From Micromonospora sp. NBC_01796 (GTDB taxonomy: Bacteria > Actinomycetota > Actinomycetes > Mycobacteriales > Micromonosporaceae): a stretch of 64,000 bases of DNA. Of the stretch, positions 26,624 to 34,629 are shown piece by piece (position 1 is the first letter of the stretch; each line of letters starts with the position of its first letter). The position numbers were made by a program, and so were the translations under genes. Below the pieces are notes generated by a model. The model saw nothing but the letters and a program-made list of their open reading frames with translations. It searched no databases and was not told the origin of the DNA. Location of the stretch: positions 5,998,001 through 6,062,000 of the forward strand of contig NZ_CP109078.1 of NCBI RefSeq assembly GCF_035917455.1, given 5' to 3'.

Positions 26624-27522
26624 GCGCCGTGCGGATCCTGGGCGAGGCCCGCAGGACACTGAGCGACGGCGGCCTGCGCGGCTCGTTCCTGGTACGCGAC
26701 CTGGACTCCGGCGACGAACTCGGGCTCGACCCCGACCTAGAGTTCCCGGTGGCCTCGCTGGTGAAGGTGCCGCTCGCGGTGGCCACGTTGGAACGGGTCC
26801 ACCGGGGTGAACTGGACGGGGCGACACCGGTTCCGGTGGCACCCGGTCGGATCACCACGGCGGGCCCGACCGGGCTGAGCAAGTTCCGGCACCCGGTCAC
26901 GGTCGCCATCGACGACCTGCTCTATCTGAGCACCTCGGTGAGCGACAGTGTGGCCGCCGACGCACTCTTCGACCTCACCCCACCCGCCGAGGTCACGGCC
27001 GAGCTGCGGCGTCTCGGCTTCGACGGCATCACGGTACGTCAGTTCGCCAGCGAACTCACCCGGACCCCGGCCGAGCGACTCGGCCCGACGGAGGCACACC
27101 TCGTGCACTCCCTGGCCATCGCTGCGGCGACCCCCGGACACGGCCACCCGGTGCCGCAGCTCGACGTCACCCGCGCCAACGCCGGATCGGCCAGGGCCTT
27201 CGTGGAACTGCTCCAGGGCCTGTGGCGCCCCTCGTCCGTGCATCCCGCGACCGCCGCCCGGATCCGTGGGTTGATGGCCGACAACGTGCACCGGCAACGG
27301 CTCGCGCCCGACTTCGCCTCGGACGCGTCGCGCTGGTCGTCGAAGACCGGCACCCTGCTCAATCTCCGCCACGAGATCGGGGTGGTCGAGCACGCCGACG
27401 GATCGGCGTACGCGGTTGCCGCCCTCACCGAGTCCCGCGTACCGGCCGTTGTCCAACCCGAGGCGGAGGCGCTGATGGCGCAGGTCGCCCGGACCCTGCG
27501 TGACCACCTCCGGATCTCCTGA
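26620..27522 (+). CDS. blaB: serine beta-lactamase-like protein (BlaB-like)
   Basis: A cytosolic protein, 300 aa with no signal peptide, of the class A beta-lactamase/penicillin-binding fold. The SxxK motif is SLVK (Ser46, Lys49), the second motif is SDS (108-110) in place of SDN, and KTG is at 242-244. The GTG at 26620 overlaps the LysR stop as GTGA. Its lack of an export signal and its position fit BlaB of Streptomyces cacaoi, which acts with the LysR protein in beta-lactamase control rather than in drug destruction. Whether it binds a muropeptide or the drug itself cannot be read. Confidence 0.85.
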   Translation: MSAVRILGEARRTLSDGGLRGSFLVRDLDSGDELGLDPDLEFPVASLVKVPLAVATLERVHRGELDGATPVPVAPGRITTAGPTGLSKFRHPVTVAIDDLLYLSTSVSDSVAADALFDLTPPAEVTAELRRLGFDGITVRQFASELTRTPAERLGPTEAHLVHSLAIAAATPGHGHPVPQLDVTRANAGSARAFVELLQGLWRPSSVHPATAARIRGLMADNVHRQRLAPDFASDASRWSSKTGTLLNLRHEIGVVEHADGSAYAVAALTESRVPAVVQPEAEALMAQVARTLRDHLRIS

Positions 27523-27606
27523 CCGCTGGATCATGGTGACTACAGTCGGCCCTGCCGCAGGAGATCCGAGGTCGAGGCGGCCGGTGGCGGACGAAAGGGG
27601 AGGACC

Positions 27607-27912
27607 ATGGACGAGCGGGGCTGGTACGTGATCGTCGAGGAGAACCTGAGCCACGGTGACAGCCGCAACTGGCGGGTGTCCGAGGTGAAACCCGCCGGTC
27701 ATGACCTGGTGGCAGCGCGGGCGGTGGCCATGACCACAGCCCGACAGCACGTGCCCACGCATCCGATGTCACCCCGTCGCCGACAGATCTTCGCCGTCAG
27801 CGAGGAGAACCTCCTGGTGATCGTCACCGGTCGAACGACATCCTTCCAGTTCCGGGTCAGCCTCGCCCGGCTCGTGCACGACGAGCCCGAACGTACGATC
27901 GCCGCCTGGTAG
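27607..27912 (+). CDS. conserved hypothetical protein, 101 aa
   Basis: No family name is recognised. The ATG is preceded by AAAGGGGAGG, an excellent ribosome site. The sequence is soluble and strand-rich (GWYVIVEENLSHGDSRNWRV ... FQFRVSLARLV), of the sort seen in short actinobacterial proteins of unknown role. It is convergent with the membrane protein gene, 54 bp apart. Confidence 0.65.
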   Translation: MDERGWYVIVEENLSHGDSRNWRVSEVKPAGHDLVAARAVAMTTARQHVPTHPMSPRRRQIFAVSEENLLVIVTGRTTSFQFRVSLARLVHDEPERTIAAW

Positions 27913-27966
27913 CCCCCGGATCCGTCGCCGGGTCCCCCGGCGAGGCGGGCACGGTAGCGGCCGTAG

Positions 27967-28518
27967 TCACGACACCGGGTCGGACGAGCTGGCCCGACGA
28001 CGCCTGAGGAGTCGTTGCAGTAGCCGGGCCACGATGATGGGCATCAGGTGCAGCACGACAATGAGTTCCACCGTCAGCGAGGCGATCTGGCTGATCGAGA
28101 GCCCTTGCAGCGCGAGCACCAGACACGCGGATGCGCTGGTGAGCAGCGCACTGATCGCCACGCGCAGCAGGGTTCCCCGGGCCGAGGTGTCCGTCTCGGC
28201 CGGGTTGCGTTTGGCGGTGCGCCGCCTCACCGTCGTGACCACCGCGGCTATCGCGATCAGCATGGCGAACTGCAGCGCCCAGAAGGCGGCCGTCCCGACG
28301 CCGGCCTCGTTGGTCAGCGGTGGCGCGACGATCGTCGTGACCGCGAACACGATGAAGGCCGGCAGCCAGGTGAGGACCAGGGCGCCCGTCGCCACCTGCG
28401 TGATCTTTGTCGGCAGACTGACCTGCGGCTGAACCCGTTGTCCGATCTGGGAGACGACCGCGTCGGAGGCCCACACCAGTTTGCGGGCCGGGCGTGCCTC
28501 GGGTGTTGGGAGCGGCAT
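27967..28518 (-). CDS. membrane protein with probable SigJ-type promoter
   Basis: About 183 aa with four hydrophobic segments (for example ALVLTWLPAFIVFAVTTIV and FWALQFAMLIAIAAVVTTV) and a basic C-terminus (LLQRLLRRRR). No family is recognised. The ATG at 28518 gives the most natural N-terminus; a GTG at 28584 would extend it by 22 residues, and neither has a good ribosome site. A perfect match to the ECF41 promoter consensus is centred about 90-155 bp upstream, and the gene is divergent from the ECF41 sigma factor gene, suggesting it is a direct target. Confidence 0.65.
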   Translation of the reverse strand: MPLPTPEARPARKLVWASDAVVSQIGQRVQPQVSLPTKITQVATGALVLTWLPAFIVFAVTTIVAPPLTNEAGVGTAAFWALQFAMLIAIAAVVTTVRRRTAKRNPAETDTSARGTLLRVAISALLTSASACLVLALQGLSISQIASLTVELIVVLHLMPIIVARLLQRLLRRRRASSSDPVS

Positions 28519-28660
28519 CCGGTGAGCGTAGTCGGGTCGTGCTGGTCCGCGAGCACGGGCATCGTGAATCGTGTATGCCTTCACGGTGGCGGCGCGCTGG
28601 CTGCCCGACCCATCGCCGAAGCGGACGATGGAGGACGAACCGATCTGGGTCGGGAGCCGG

Positions 28661-28687
28661 GACGGGGCAGGCTCGGAACCTGTGACA
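28661..28687 (-). promoter_or_regulatory. ECF41-type promoter (TGTCACA-N16-CGTC)
   Basis: On the minus strand TGTCACA (28687-28681) is followed after exactly 16 nt by CGTC (28664-28661). This equals the consensus I know for ECF41 sigma factors, and the sigma gene starts 40 bp away on the other strand. Confidence 0.75.
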
Positions 28688-28727
28688 GGGGGTTAGCCTG
28701 GGAGTCGGTAATGACCTTGGGGGGACA

Positions 28728-29606
28728 GTGGTGGGGGATCTCGACGAGGCGCTGTCGATCTTCACGGGCCTGCGCCCACGCTTGTTCGGGATCGCGTACC
28801 GCATGCTCGGCAGCGTCAGCGAGGCCGAGGATCTGGTGCAGGAGGTCTGGCTGCGCTGGCAGACGACCGACCGCAGCGTGGTGAACAATCCGGGCGCGTT
28901 TCTGGCCACGACCATGACCCGGCTTGCCATCAACGAACTGCAGTCGGCCCGGATGCGCCGTGAGACGTACGTCGGGCCATGGCTGCCGGAGCCGGTCGAC
29001 ACCAGCGCGGACCCGTTCCTGGGCGCCGAACGCGGGGAGGCGCTGGAACTGGCGGTCCTGATGCTGATGGAGAAGCTCACGCCGCATGAGCGGGCGGCGT
29101 ACGTGCTGCGGGAGGCGTTCGACTACCCGTACCCGCAGATCGCCGCGATCCTGCAGTCCACCGAGCAGGGCGTCCGCCAACTGGTCAGCCGGGCACGCAA
29201 GCACATCGTCGGCGAGCGGAAGATCCCGGTGCCGGAGGTCGCCCAGCGGCAGTTGTTGGCGACCTTCCTCGATGCCGCCCGCGTCGGTGACCTCGCAACG
29301 CTGGAGAAGCTGCTCGCGGCCGATGTGGCGAGCGTCTCCGACGGCAACGGCGCGCACCAGATCTCCCGTGTGGCGGTCGTGGGCGCGGCCCGGGTGGCGA
29401 AGTACCTCGCGGCGTTCTCCACCTGGTACTGGGAGGGCGTGGAGGTGCAGTGGGCCACGACGAACGGACAGGCGAGCGCGGTCATGCGTCGCGGCGATGC
29501 CCTGCTCGGCCTGGTCACGATCAACGTGTCCGAGGCGGGCATCGACCAGGTGCTGTGGATGATGAATCCCGACAAGCTCGCCGCCGTGGCCGCGGTCACA
29601 AAGTAG
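28728..29606 (+). CDS. sigJ: ECF41-type RNA polymerase sigma factor (SigJ-like)
   Basis: Extracytoplasmic-function sigma factor of 292 aa. Region 2 covers about residues 10-75 (FGIAYRMLGSVSEAEDLVQE) and region 4 about 110-165 (LTPHERAAYVLREAFDYPY). A C-terminal SnoaL-like domain (about 175-290) ends with NPDKL, the hallmark of the ECF41 group, where this extension controls sigma activity instead of a separate anti-sigma factor. The GTG at 28728 has GGGGGGA upstream. Four ECF41-type promoters in the next 4 kb suggest that it drives the membrane protein, oxidoreductase, peroxidase operon and channel genes. The inducing signal is unknown. Confidence 0.92.
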   Translation: MVGDLDEALSIFTGLRPRLFGIAYRMLGSVSEAEDLVQEVWLRWQTTDRSVVNNPGAFLATTMTRLAINELQSARMRRETYVGPWLPEPVDTSADPFLGAERGEALELAVLMLMEKLTPHERAAYVLREAFDYPYPQIAAILQSTEQGVRQLVSRARKHIVGERKIPVPEVAQRQLLATFLDAARVGDLATLEKLLAADVASVSDGNGAHQISRVAVVGAARVAKYLAAFSTWYWEGVEVQWATTNGQASAVMRRGDALLGLVTINVSEAGIDQVLWMMNPDKLAAVAAVTK

Positions 29607-29725
29607 GCGCCTGCCCTGTCATAGCTGTCGACCGTGAGAGACAGGGACGAACGGGCGGTGCGGCAGCGGTGCTGGCCTGCCCGTGCCCGGACCGGCGCCG
29701 AGGGCCGGGTGGTGTGGAGGCGAGT

Positions 29726-30094
29726 GTGCTGGCCGGCGATGCCCGCGTGCACGACGACGTCGTACGCCGGCTTGTCGCTGCCTGCCGAACGGGCGAGGTC
29801 AACGCGATCCGGACCGTCCTCGACCCGGCCGTCGTCGCGGTGTGCGACGGCGGCGACCGGGTACCGGCTCCGACCGGTCCCGTGCGCGGCGCGGTCCGGG
29901 TCGCCCGGCTGCTCGGTGACCTGCTGCCGGGAACCGAACCGACGATCGGGAGCGTCAACGGGTGCGCCGGCCTGGTGATCCGCCGGGCCGGCACCGCCGT
30001 GGCCGTGATCGCCGTCGGCTGCGCCGGGGAACGGGCCACCACCCTCTGGGTCGTCCTGAATCCCGCGAAGCTGCGACCCTGGCACCGCCGTTGA
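29726..30094 (+). CDS. stand-alone SnoaL-like domain related to the sigma factor C-terminus
   Basis: A 122-aa protein consisting only of a SnoaL-like fold. It ends in TTLWVVLNPAKL, closely echoing the end of the preceding sigma factor (QVLWMMNPDKL). The GTG at 29726 has GGAGG 5 nt upstream; the frame is open far upstream, but that part overlaps sigJ in another frame. It may have arisen by duplication of the sigma factor's regulatory domain and could compete in its control; this is inference. It lies 119 bp behind sigJ on the same strand. Confidence 0.7.
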   Translation: MLAGDARVHDDVVRRLVAACRTGEVNAIRTVLDPAVVAVCDGGDRVPAPTGPVRGAVRVARLLGDLLPGTEPTIGSVNGCAGLVIRRAGTAVAVIAVGCAGERATTLWVVLNPAKLRPWHRR

Positions 30095-30182
30095 GTCCGG
30101 TACTGGAGACCGCCGCCGAGCCGGTCCGGAAGATGATCGGCGGCCAGCACCTCGCCGAGGCACCGGCCGCCGATCTCGGCGG

Positions 30183-30917
30183 CTAGCGGGTGGCCCAGTC
30201 GCCGTAGGTGGTCTGCGCGAGGACTGCGTCCTGCGGGGCGACCAGGACATCGCCGGACACCGCACCGAACATGCCGGCGGCAGGGTCGACGACGACCGTA
30301 CGCTTGTCGCCCTTGGCGGCCAGCGCGGCGCGGCCCCACTCGTCGAGGGTGAAGACCTCCGGGCCGGCCACGTTCCGGATGCCCTGAAGCGGCGCTCCCA
30401 CGGCGACCTCGGCCACCGCCTTCGCGACGTCGGCCGACGCCATCGGTTGCACCGGCGTGCTGGGCAACCGCACCGTGTCGCCGTCGGTGGTCCAGGAGAG
30501 GATCGCGCCGGCGAACTCGAAGAACTGGGTGGCGCGGACGATCGAGTACGGCACCGGGCCGGCCTTCAGGATCTCCTCCTGCAGCACCTTGGCGCGGTAG
30601 TAGGCGAGTTCCGGCACCTGGTCGACGCCGACGATCGAGAGGATCACGGCGTGGCCGACGCCCTCGCGCTGCGCGGCCGCCAACAGGTTGTCCATCGTCG
30701 TCCGGAAGAAGTCGGTCGATGCCTCGTCGAAGGTCGGCGAGTTTGTCAGGTTCAGCACGACATCGGCGCCCTTGAGCCCGGCATCGAGGCCCTCACCTGT
30801 GAGCAGGTCCACCCCGTTCGACTGGGACAGCGGCACCGCCTCGTGCCCCTCCGCCTGAAGGATCCTGACGACCTGCGACCCGATGAGCCCGGTACCACCC
30901 AACACGGCGATCTTCAT
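30183..30917 (-). CDS. NmrA-like NAD(P)-binding oxidoreductase/epimerase
   Basis: An atypical short-chain dehydrogenase of 244 aa. The Rossmann motif GGTGLIGSQV is at residues 7-16. An atypical active-site region follows (LSIVGVDQVPELAYYRAKVL, with a Tyr-Tyr-x3-Lys arrangement) and an NmrA-like C-terminus. ECF41 sigma genes are known to sit beside carboxymuconolactone decarboxylase, oxidoreductase or epimerase genes, and this fits the epimerase/oxidoreductase class. The ATG at 30917 is chosen over an upstream GTG at 30926. A near-consensus ECF41 promoter lies about 60 bp upstream. Confidence 0.85.
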   Translation of the reverse strand: MKIAVLGGTGLIGSQVVRILQAEGHEAVPLSQSNGVDLLTGEGLDAGLKGADVVLNLTNSPTFDEASTDFFRTTMDNLLAAAQREGVGHAVILSIVGVDQVPELAYYRAKVLQEEILKAGPVPYSIVRATQFFEFAGAILSWTTDGDTVRLPSTPVQPMASADVAKAVAEVAVGAPLQGIRNVAGPEVFTLDEWGRAALAAKGDKRTVVVDPAAGMFGAVSGDVLVAPQDAVLAQTTYGDWATR

Positions 30918-30977
30918 GTCTCTCACACCTCTGTTTTCGTTCGGAAGGCCGGGCGTTCACCCGGCTACGCCAGCTAT

Positions 30978-31004
30978 GACCGGGCAGCACCGCCGGTTGT
31001 GACT
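30978..31004 (-). promoter_or_regulatory. ECF41-type promoter before oxidoreductase gene
   Basis: On the minus strand AGTCACA (31004-30998) is followed after 16 nt by GGTC (30981-30978), one mismatch in each element relative to TGTCACA-N16-CGTC. The predicted leader is about 55 nt. Confidence 0.65.
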
Positions 31005-31014
31005 CGCGCTCACG

Positions 31015-32388
31015 TCACACCGAGAGCGCATGCCGTTGCAGGGTGAGCGGGTCGGTCAGGCCGAAGCCCGGTCCGACGGCCGGCAGGGTCGGCTCCCAGT
31101 CCGGTTCCAGGCCCAGGTAGCTGGCCTGGTCGGCGCGGAGCAGCCCGATCAGCACCTCCGCCACGATCCGGCCGCCGACCGGGCCGAGCCGGTCGCCGCC
31201 GCCGCGGTGCTGGGCCTCCTTGAGGACGTAGAACCACAGCGGGGTGCCGTGCGGCCAGGTCTGCTCCAGTTCGTCGGGTGTCAGCGGCGCCGCCCCGACG
31301 AGCCGGGCGACCGCCTCGCCGCCGGGTAGCCCGGTGGTTTCCCCGCGCAGGAGGTCGCGTACCGCCAGGGAGCGGTAGGCGGCGGTGTCGACCGCACCGG
31401 TGACCCGCTCGGGCAGTCCGATGAGGCTGGCGGCGAGCCGGCCGTCGAGGCGTTTGGCGCGTTGCGCGGGTGGGTGGCCGGGCACGTCGAAGATCTGGGT
31501 GAGATCCAGACGCCGGTCGGCGGGCAGCGGGCCGAACCCGACCAGGTCGGGGAAGAGCGGCACCGCCGGTCCGCCGTCGACGAGCCGGTAGGTGTGCCGG
31601 ATCTGCCCGTGGCCGTAGCGGAAGGCCGCGTCGGCGAACTCCAGCGGGATGTACGCCCGCAGCGGCGGCGGCGCGAACCACCGCCCGCCCTCGGAGAGCA
31701 CCTCCTCGACCAGGCTCGCCCCGACGAGCCGGGGCAGGAAATCGTGGACCACGATCCACTGGTAGTGCCAGGTGAGGGTGATTCGGGCCTGGTCGAAGAC
31801 GTCGGCCTCGGGCACCCCGTTGCCGCGCAGCAGATCGACGATGCGGTTGTGCGCGTGCAGCAGGGCGACGTGCAGGGTCAGCGCGAACAGATGTACGTCG
31901 TTGCGGGGGTCGCCGATCAGGGCGACGCCCTGGTGGTTGCGCGGCACGTCGGCGCCGTCCGGGCCGAGCAGGAACTTTGCCGGGTCGTCGAGGTCGAACA
32001 GGTATGGCGAGCCGATCGGGCCGTCCGAGTAGATCATTTCCAGGTTGAGCTTCGGGGCGCGGGAATTGCGCAGCGCCTCCGGGTCGACGCCGCCGGCGAG
32101 GGGTGAACGGTCGGCGGTGATGTCGTGGGCGATCAACTGACCGAAGAATGGCCATCCGGCGGCCTCGGTGGCGTCGTCGCCGCCGGCGCCGAGCCGGTCC
32201 AGGGCCGCGGCGGCGTCGCAGATCCCGCCGTCGCCGCCAGCGCGCATCAGCAGTTGGGGATCGGTGCCCAGCGGGTCCAGGCCCGGGAACATGCGTCCGT
32301 AGCGGGCCGCCCCGGTGGGCCGGTCGACGGCGCGTACCAGGCTGAGGCAATGGTCGCGGGCGGCCACGTGGGCGCCGCTTTCAGACAT
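31015..32388 (-). CDS. animal-haem-peroxidase family protein
   Basis: Predicted haem peroxidase of the animal peroxidase/dioxygenase superfamily, 457 aa. The distal His lies in GQLIAHDITAD, the typical (H/D)-H-D-I-T signature of the family, and the proximal His region is AFRYGHGQIRHTY. No signal peptide is present, so it is cytosolic. Its ATG at 32388 overlaps the stop of the small gene before it by 8 nt. Both sit behind an ECF41-type promoter, so they are likely part of the SigJ response. Whether it oxidises halides, fatty acids or a specific metabolite is unknown. Confidence 0.85.
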   Translation of the reverse strand: MSESGAHVAARDHCLSLVRAVDRPTGAARYGRMFPGLDPLGTDPQLLMRAGGDGGICDAAAALDRLGAGGDDATEAAGWPFFGQLIAHDITADRSPLAGGVDPEALRNSRAPKLNLEMIYSDGPIGSPYLFDLDDPAKFLLGPDGADVPRNHQGVALIGDPRNDVHLFALTLHVALLHAHNRIVDLLRGNGVPEADVFDQARITLTWHYQWIVVHDFLPRLVGASLVEEVLSEGGRWFAPPPLRAYIPLEFADAAFRYGHGQIRHTYRLVDGGPAVPLFPDLVGFGPLPADRRLDLTQIFDVPGHPPAQRAKRLDGRLAASLIGLPERVTGAVDTAAYRSLAVRDLLRGETTGLPGGEAVARLVGAAPLTPDELEQTWPHGTPLWFYVLKEAQHRGGGDRLGPVGGRIVAEVLIGLLRADQASYLGLEPDWEPTLPAVGPGFGLTDPLTLQRHALSV

Positions 32389-32623
32389 CTCGGTCTCCGT
32401 CCCGCCCGGCGGCCCGTGAGCCGTCTTCCAGGGCCTCGACCGCACCGAGAAGGCTACGGACGCCCGCCTTCTCGCGCTGGGCATCCGCCGGATCGAACAT
32501 CCACTCGTCGCTCGGTACGGCGAGGGCGTCCTCGGGCCGGCTGGTCTCGATCGCGGTCAACTCTGCCCTGACGTTGCGCTCCAGCCCGTACAGAAAGGCG
32601 TCGTCGCTGGCCGGCAAGCTCAT
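32381..32623 (-). CDS. small acidic protein coupled to the peroxidase
   Basis: An 80-aa soluble acidic protein (MSLPASDDAFLYGLERNVRA...), no family recognised. The ATG at 32623 follows GGAGGA closely, and its stop overlaps the peroxidase start by 8 nt, so the two are translationally coupled. It is the first gene after the ECF41-type promoter at 32662-32688. Pairing with the peroxidase suggests an accessory or chaperone role, which is inference. Confidence 0.7.
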   Translation of the reverse strand: MSLPASDDAFLYGLERNVRAELTAIETSRPEDALAVPSDEWMFDPADAQREKAGVRSLLGAVEALEDGSRAAGRDGDRDV

Positions 32624-32661
32624 CTTTTCCTCCGTGGGGTACGCGGGTGCGCACCAACCAG

Positions 32662-32688
32662 GACAGGACAGCCCGGCGACCTGTGACA
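32662..32688 (-). promoter_or_regulatory. ECF41-type promoter of the peroxidase operon
   Basis: Minus strand TGTCACA (32688-32682), 16 nt, then TGTC (32665-32662). Only the first base of the -10 element departs from consensus. The -35 element lies within an inverted repeat CTGTGAC-N12-GTCACAG (32681-32706). Confidence 0.65.
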
Positions 32689-32724
32689 CGCGGGCGAGCG
32701 TCACAGGGACACCTGCCGTACGTC

Positions 32725-32751
32725 TGTCACAGATCCCACGGCTGCCCGGTC
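32725..32751 (+). promoter_or_regulatory. ECF41-type promoter of the TMEM175 gene
   Basis: Plus strand TGTCACA (32725-32731), 16 nt, then GGTC (32748-32751). It is divergent from the peroxidase promoter, with 36 bp between the -35 elements. The predicted 5' leader is about 80 nt to the small ORF at 32837. Confidence 0.65.
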
Positions 32752-32836
32752 TTTGCCGGTGACGTCGGAGAACCGCGACCACGGTCTCCGGTCGGCCACC
32801 AGCCGGCACGGCTACCACCAGCAGCGAGGACGGAAC

Positions 32837-32886
32837 ATGACAGCGTCGAACAAGGGGACCGCCGACGGGCGAGGGGTGCCGGAACG

Positions 32887-32890
<4 letters not shown>
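32837..32890 (+). CDS. 17-codon upstream ORF coupled to the channel gene
   Basis: ATG at 32837 with GAGGA 8 nt upstream opens 17 codons (MTASNKGTADGRGVPER). Its TGA overlaps the GTG start of the TMEM175 gene as GTGA. It may be a leader that couples or tunes translation of the channel protein. It is too short for any homology argument. Confidence 0.5.
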
Positions 32891-33501
<611 letters not shown>

Positions 33502-33525
33502 GCGGGAGGTGGACGGCCGGCAGCC

Positions 33526-33558
33526 CGCCACCTGGCGGGTAATTTCCGCCACGTGGCG
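33526..33558. promoter_or_regulatory. two tandem palindromes 21 bp apart
   Basis: CGCCACCTGGCG (33526-33537, 10 of 12 symmetric) and CGCCACGTGGCG (33547-33558, perfect) lie 21 bp centre to centre, two helical turns. They are about 90 bp upstream of the esterase gene. This is a candidate double operator, perhaps for the PucR-type regulator encoded downstream. Confidence 0.5.
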
Positions 33559-33639
33559 CTCGATCACGCGGGTGGTGCCGGCCATGCTGATGTCAGTGAT
33601 CACCTCCCGTGATCCTCTGTTCAACCGCGGAGGCGCCGT

Positions 33640-34620
33640 ATGACCACCACCCACGCTCTCCCCCCGCCGTTCGACCCGGAACTCGGCGCCGCACTCGCGG
33701 CCATGGCCGACTCGCTCCCACCGGCGATGACGCCGGACATGATTCCGGCCATGCGCGAGCGTGGCGCCGGACCACGGCCCACCGACGACGACCTGCGGCG
33801 CGACGGCCGGTTCGAGATCGAGGAGCGGGCCGTACCCGGCCTGGCCGGTGACCCGGACATCTCGCTCCTGATCTGCCGGCCCACCGCCCCCACCGGCACC
33901 CCGGGATGCCTGTACCACGTCCACGGCGGTGGCATGTTCCTCGGCGACAACCGCACCGGCGTGCCGGAGATGCTGCTCGACTGGGCGGAGGAGTTCAACC
34001 TGGTCGTGGTCTCGGTCGAATACCGGCTCGCCCCGGAGACCCGGCACCCCGGTCCGGTCCACGACTGTTACGCCGGCCTGCTCTGGACCGCCGAGCACGC
34101 CGACGAGCTCGGTTTCGATCCGGACCGGCTGCTCATCGCCGGGGCCAGCGCGGGTGGCGGACTGGCGGCGGCGGTGGCCCTGATGACCCGCGACCGGAAC
34201 GGCCCGGCGCTGCTCGGGCAGATGCTGATCTACCCGATGCTGGACGACCGCAACAACACCCCGTCGGCCCTGCAGATGGCCGGTCTGGGGATCTGGGACC
34301 ACACCGCCAACCAGACAGGCTGGGGAGCGCTGCTCGGCGACGCGGCGGGTGGCCCGGACGTCTCCCCGTACGCCGCACCGGCCCGTGCCGAGGACCTCTC
34401 CGGGCTGCCGCCCACCTTCATCGAGGTGGGCAGCGCCGAAACCTTCCGGGACGAGGACGTGACGTACGCGAGCCGGATCTGGCAGGCCGGCGGGCAGGCC
34501 GAACTGCACGTATGGCCGGGAGCCTTCCACGGTTTCGACATGACGATGCCGACCGCGCAGATCTCCCGGGACGCCAGGGGAGCCCGGGTCGCCTGGCTCA
34601 ACCGGCTGTTCAACGCATAG
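33640..34620 (+). CDS. alpha/beta hydrolase, HSL-type esterase
   Basis: Predicted cytosolic carboxylesterase of the hormone-sensitive-lipase group, 326 aa. The oxyanion motif HGGG is at residues 95-98, the nucleophile lies in GASAGG (Ser170) and the catalytic His in FHGF (His297), with an acidic residue in DED before it. GGAGG precedes the ATG. It is followed 9 nt later by a PucR-type regulator gene, so the two form an operon. The substrate is unknown. Confidence 0.88.
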   Translation: MTTTHALPPPFDPELGAALAAMADSLPPAMTPDMIPAMRERGAGPRPTDDDLRRDGRFEIEERAVPGLAGDPDISLLICRPTAPTGTPGCLYHVHGGGMFLGDNRTGVPEMLLDWAEEFNLVVVSVEYRLAPETRHPGPVHDCYAGLLWTAEHADELGFDPDRLLIAGASAGGGLAAAVALMTRDRNGPALLGQMLIYPMLDDRNNTPSALQMAGLGIWDHTANQTGWGALLGDAAGGPDVSPYAAPARAEDLSGLPPTFIEVGSAETFRDEDVTYASRIWQAGGQAELHVWPGAFHGFDMTMPTAQISRDARGARVAWLNRLFNA

Positions 34621-34629
34621 CCTCACCCG

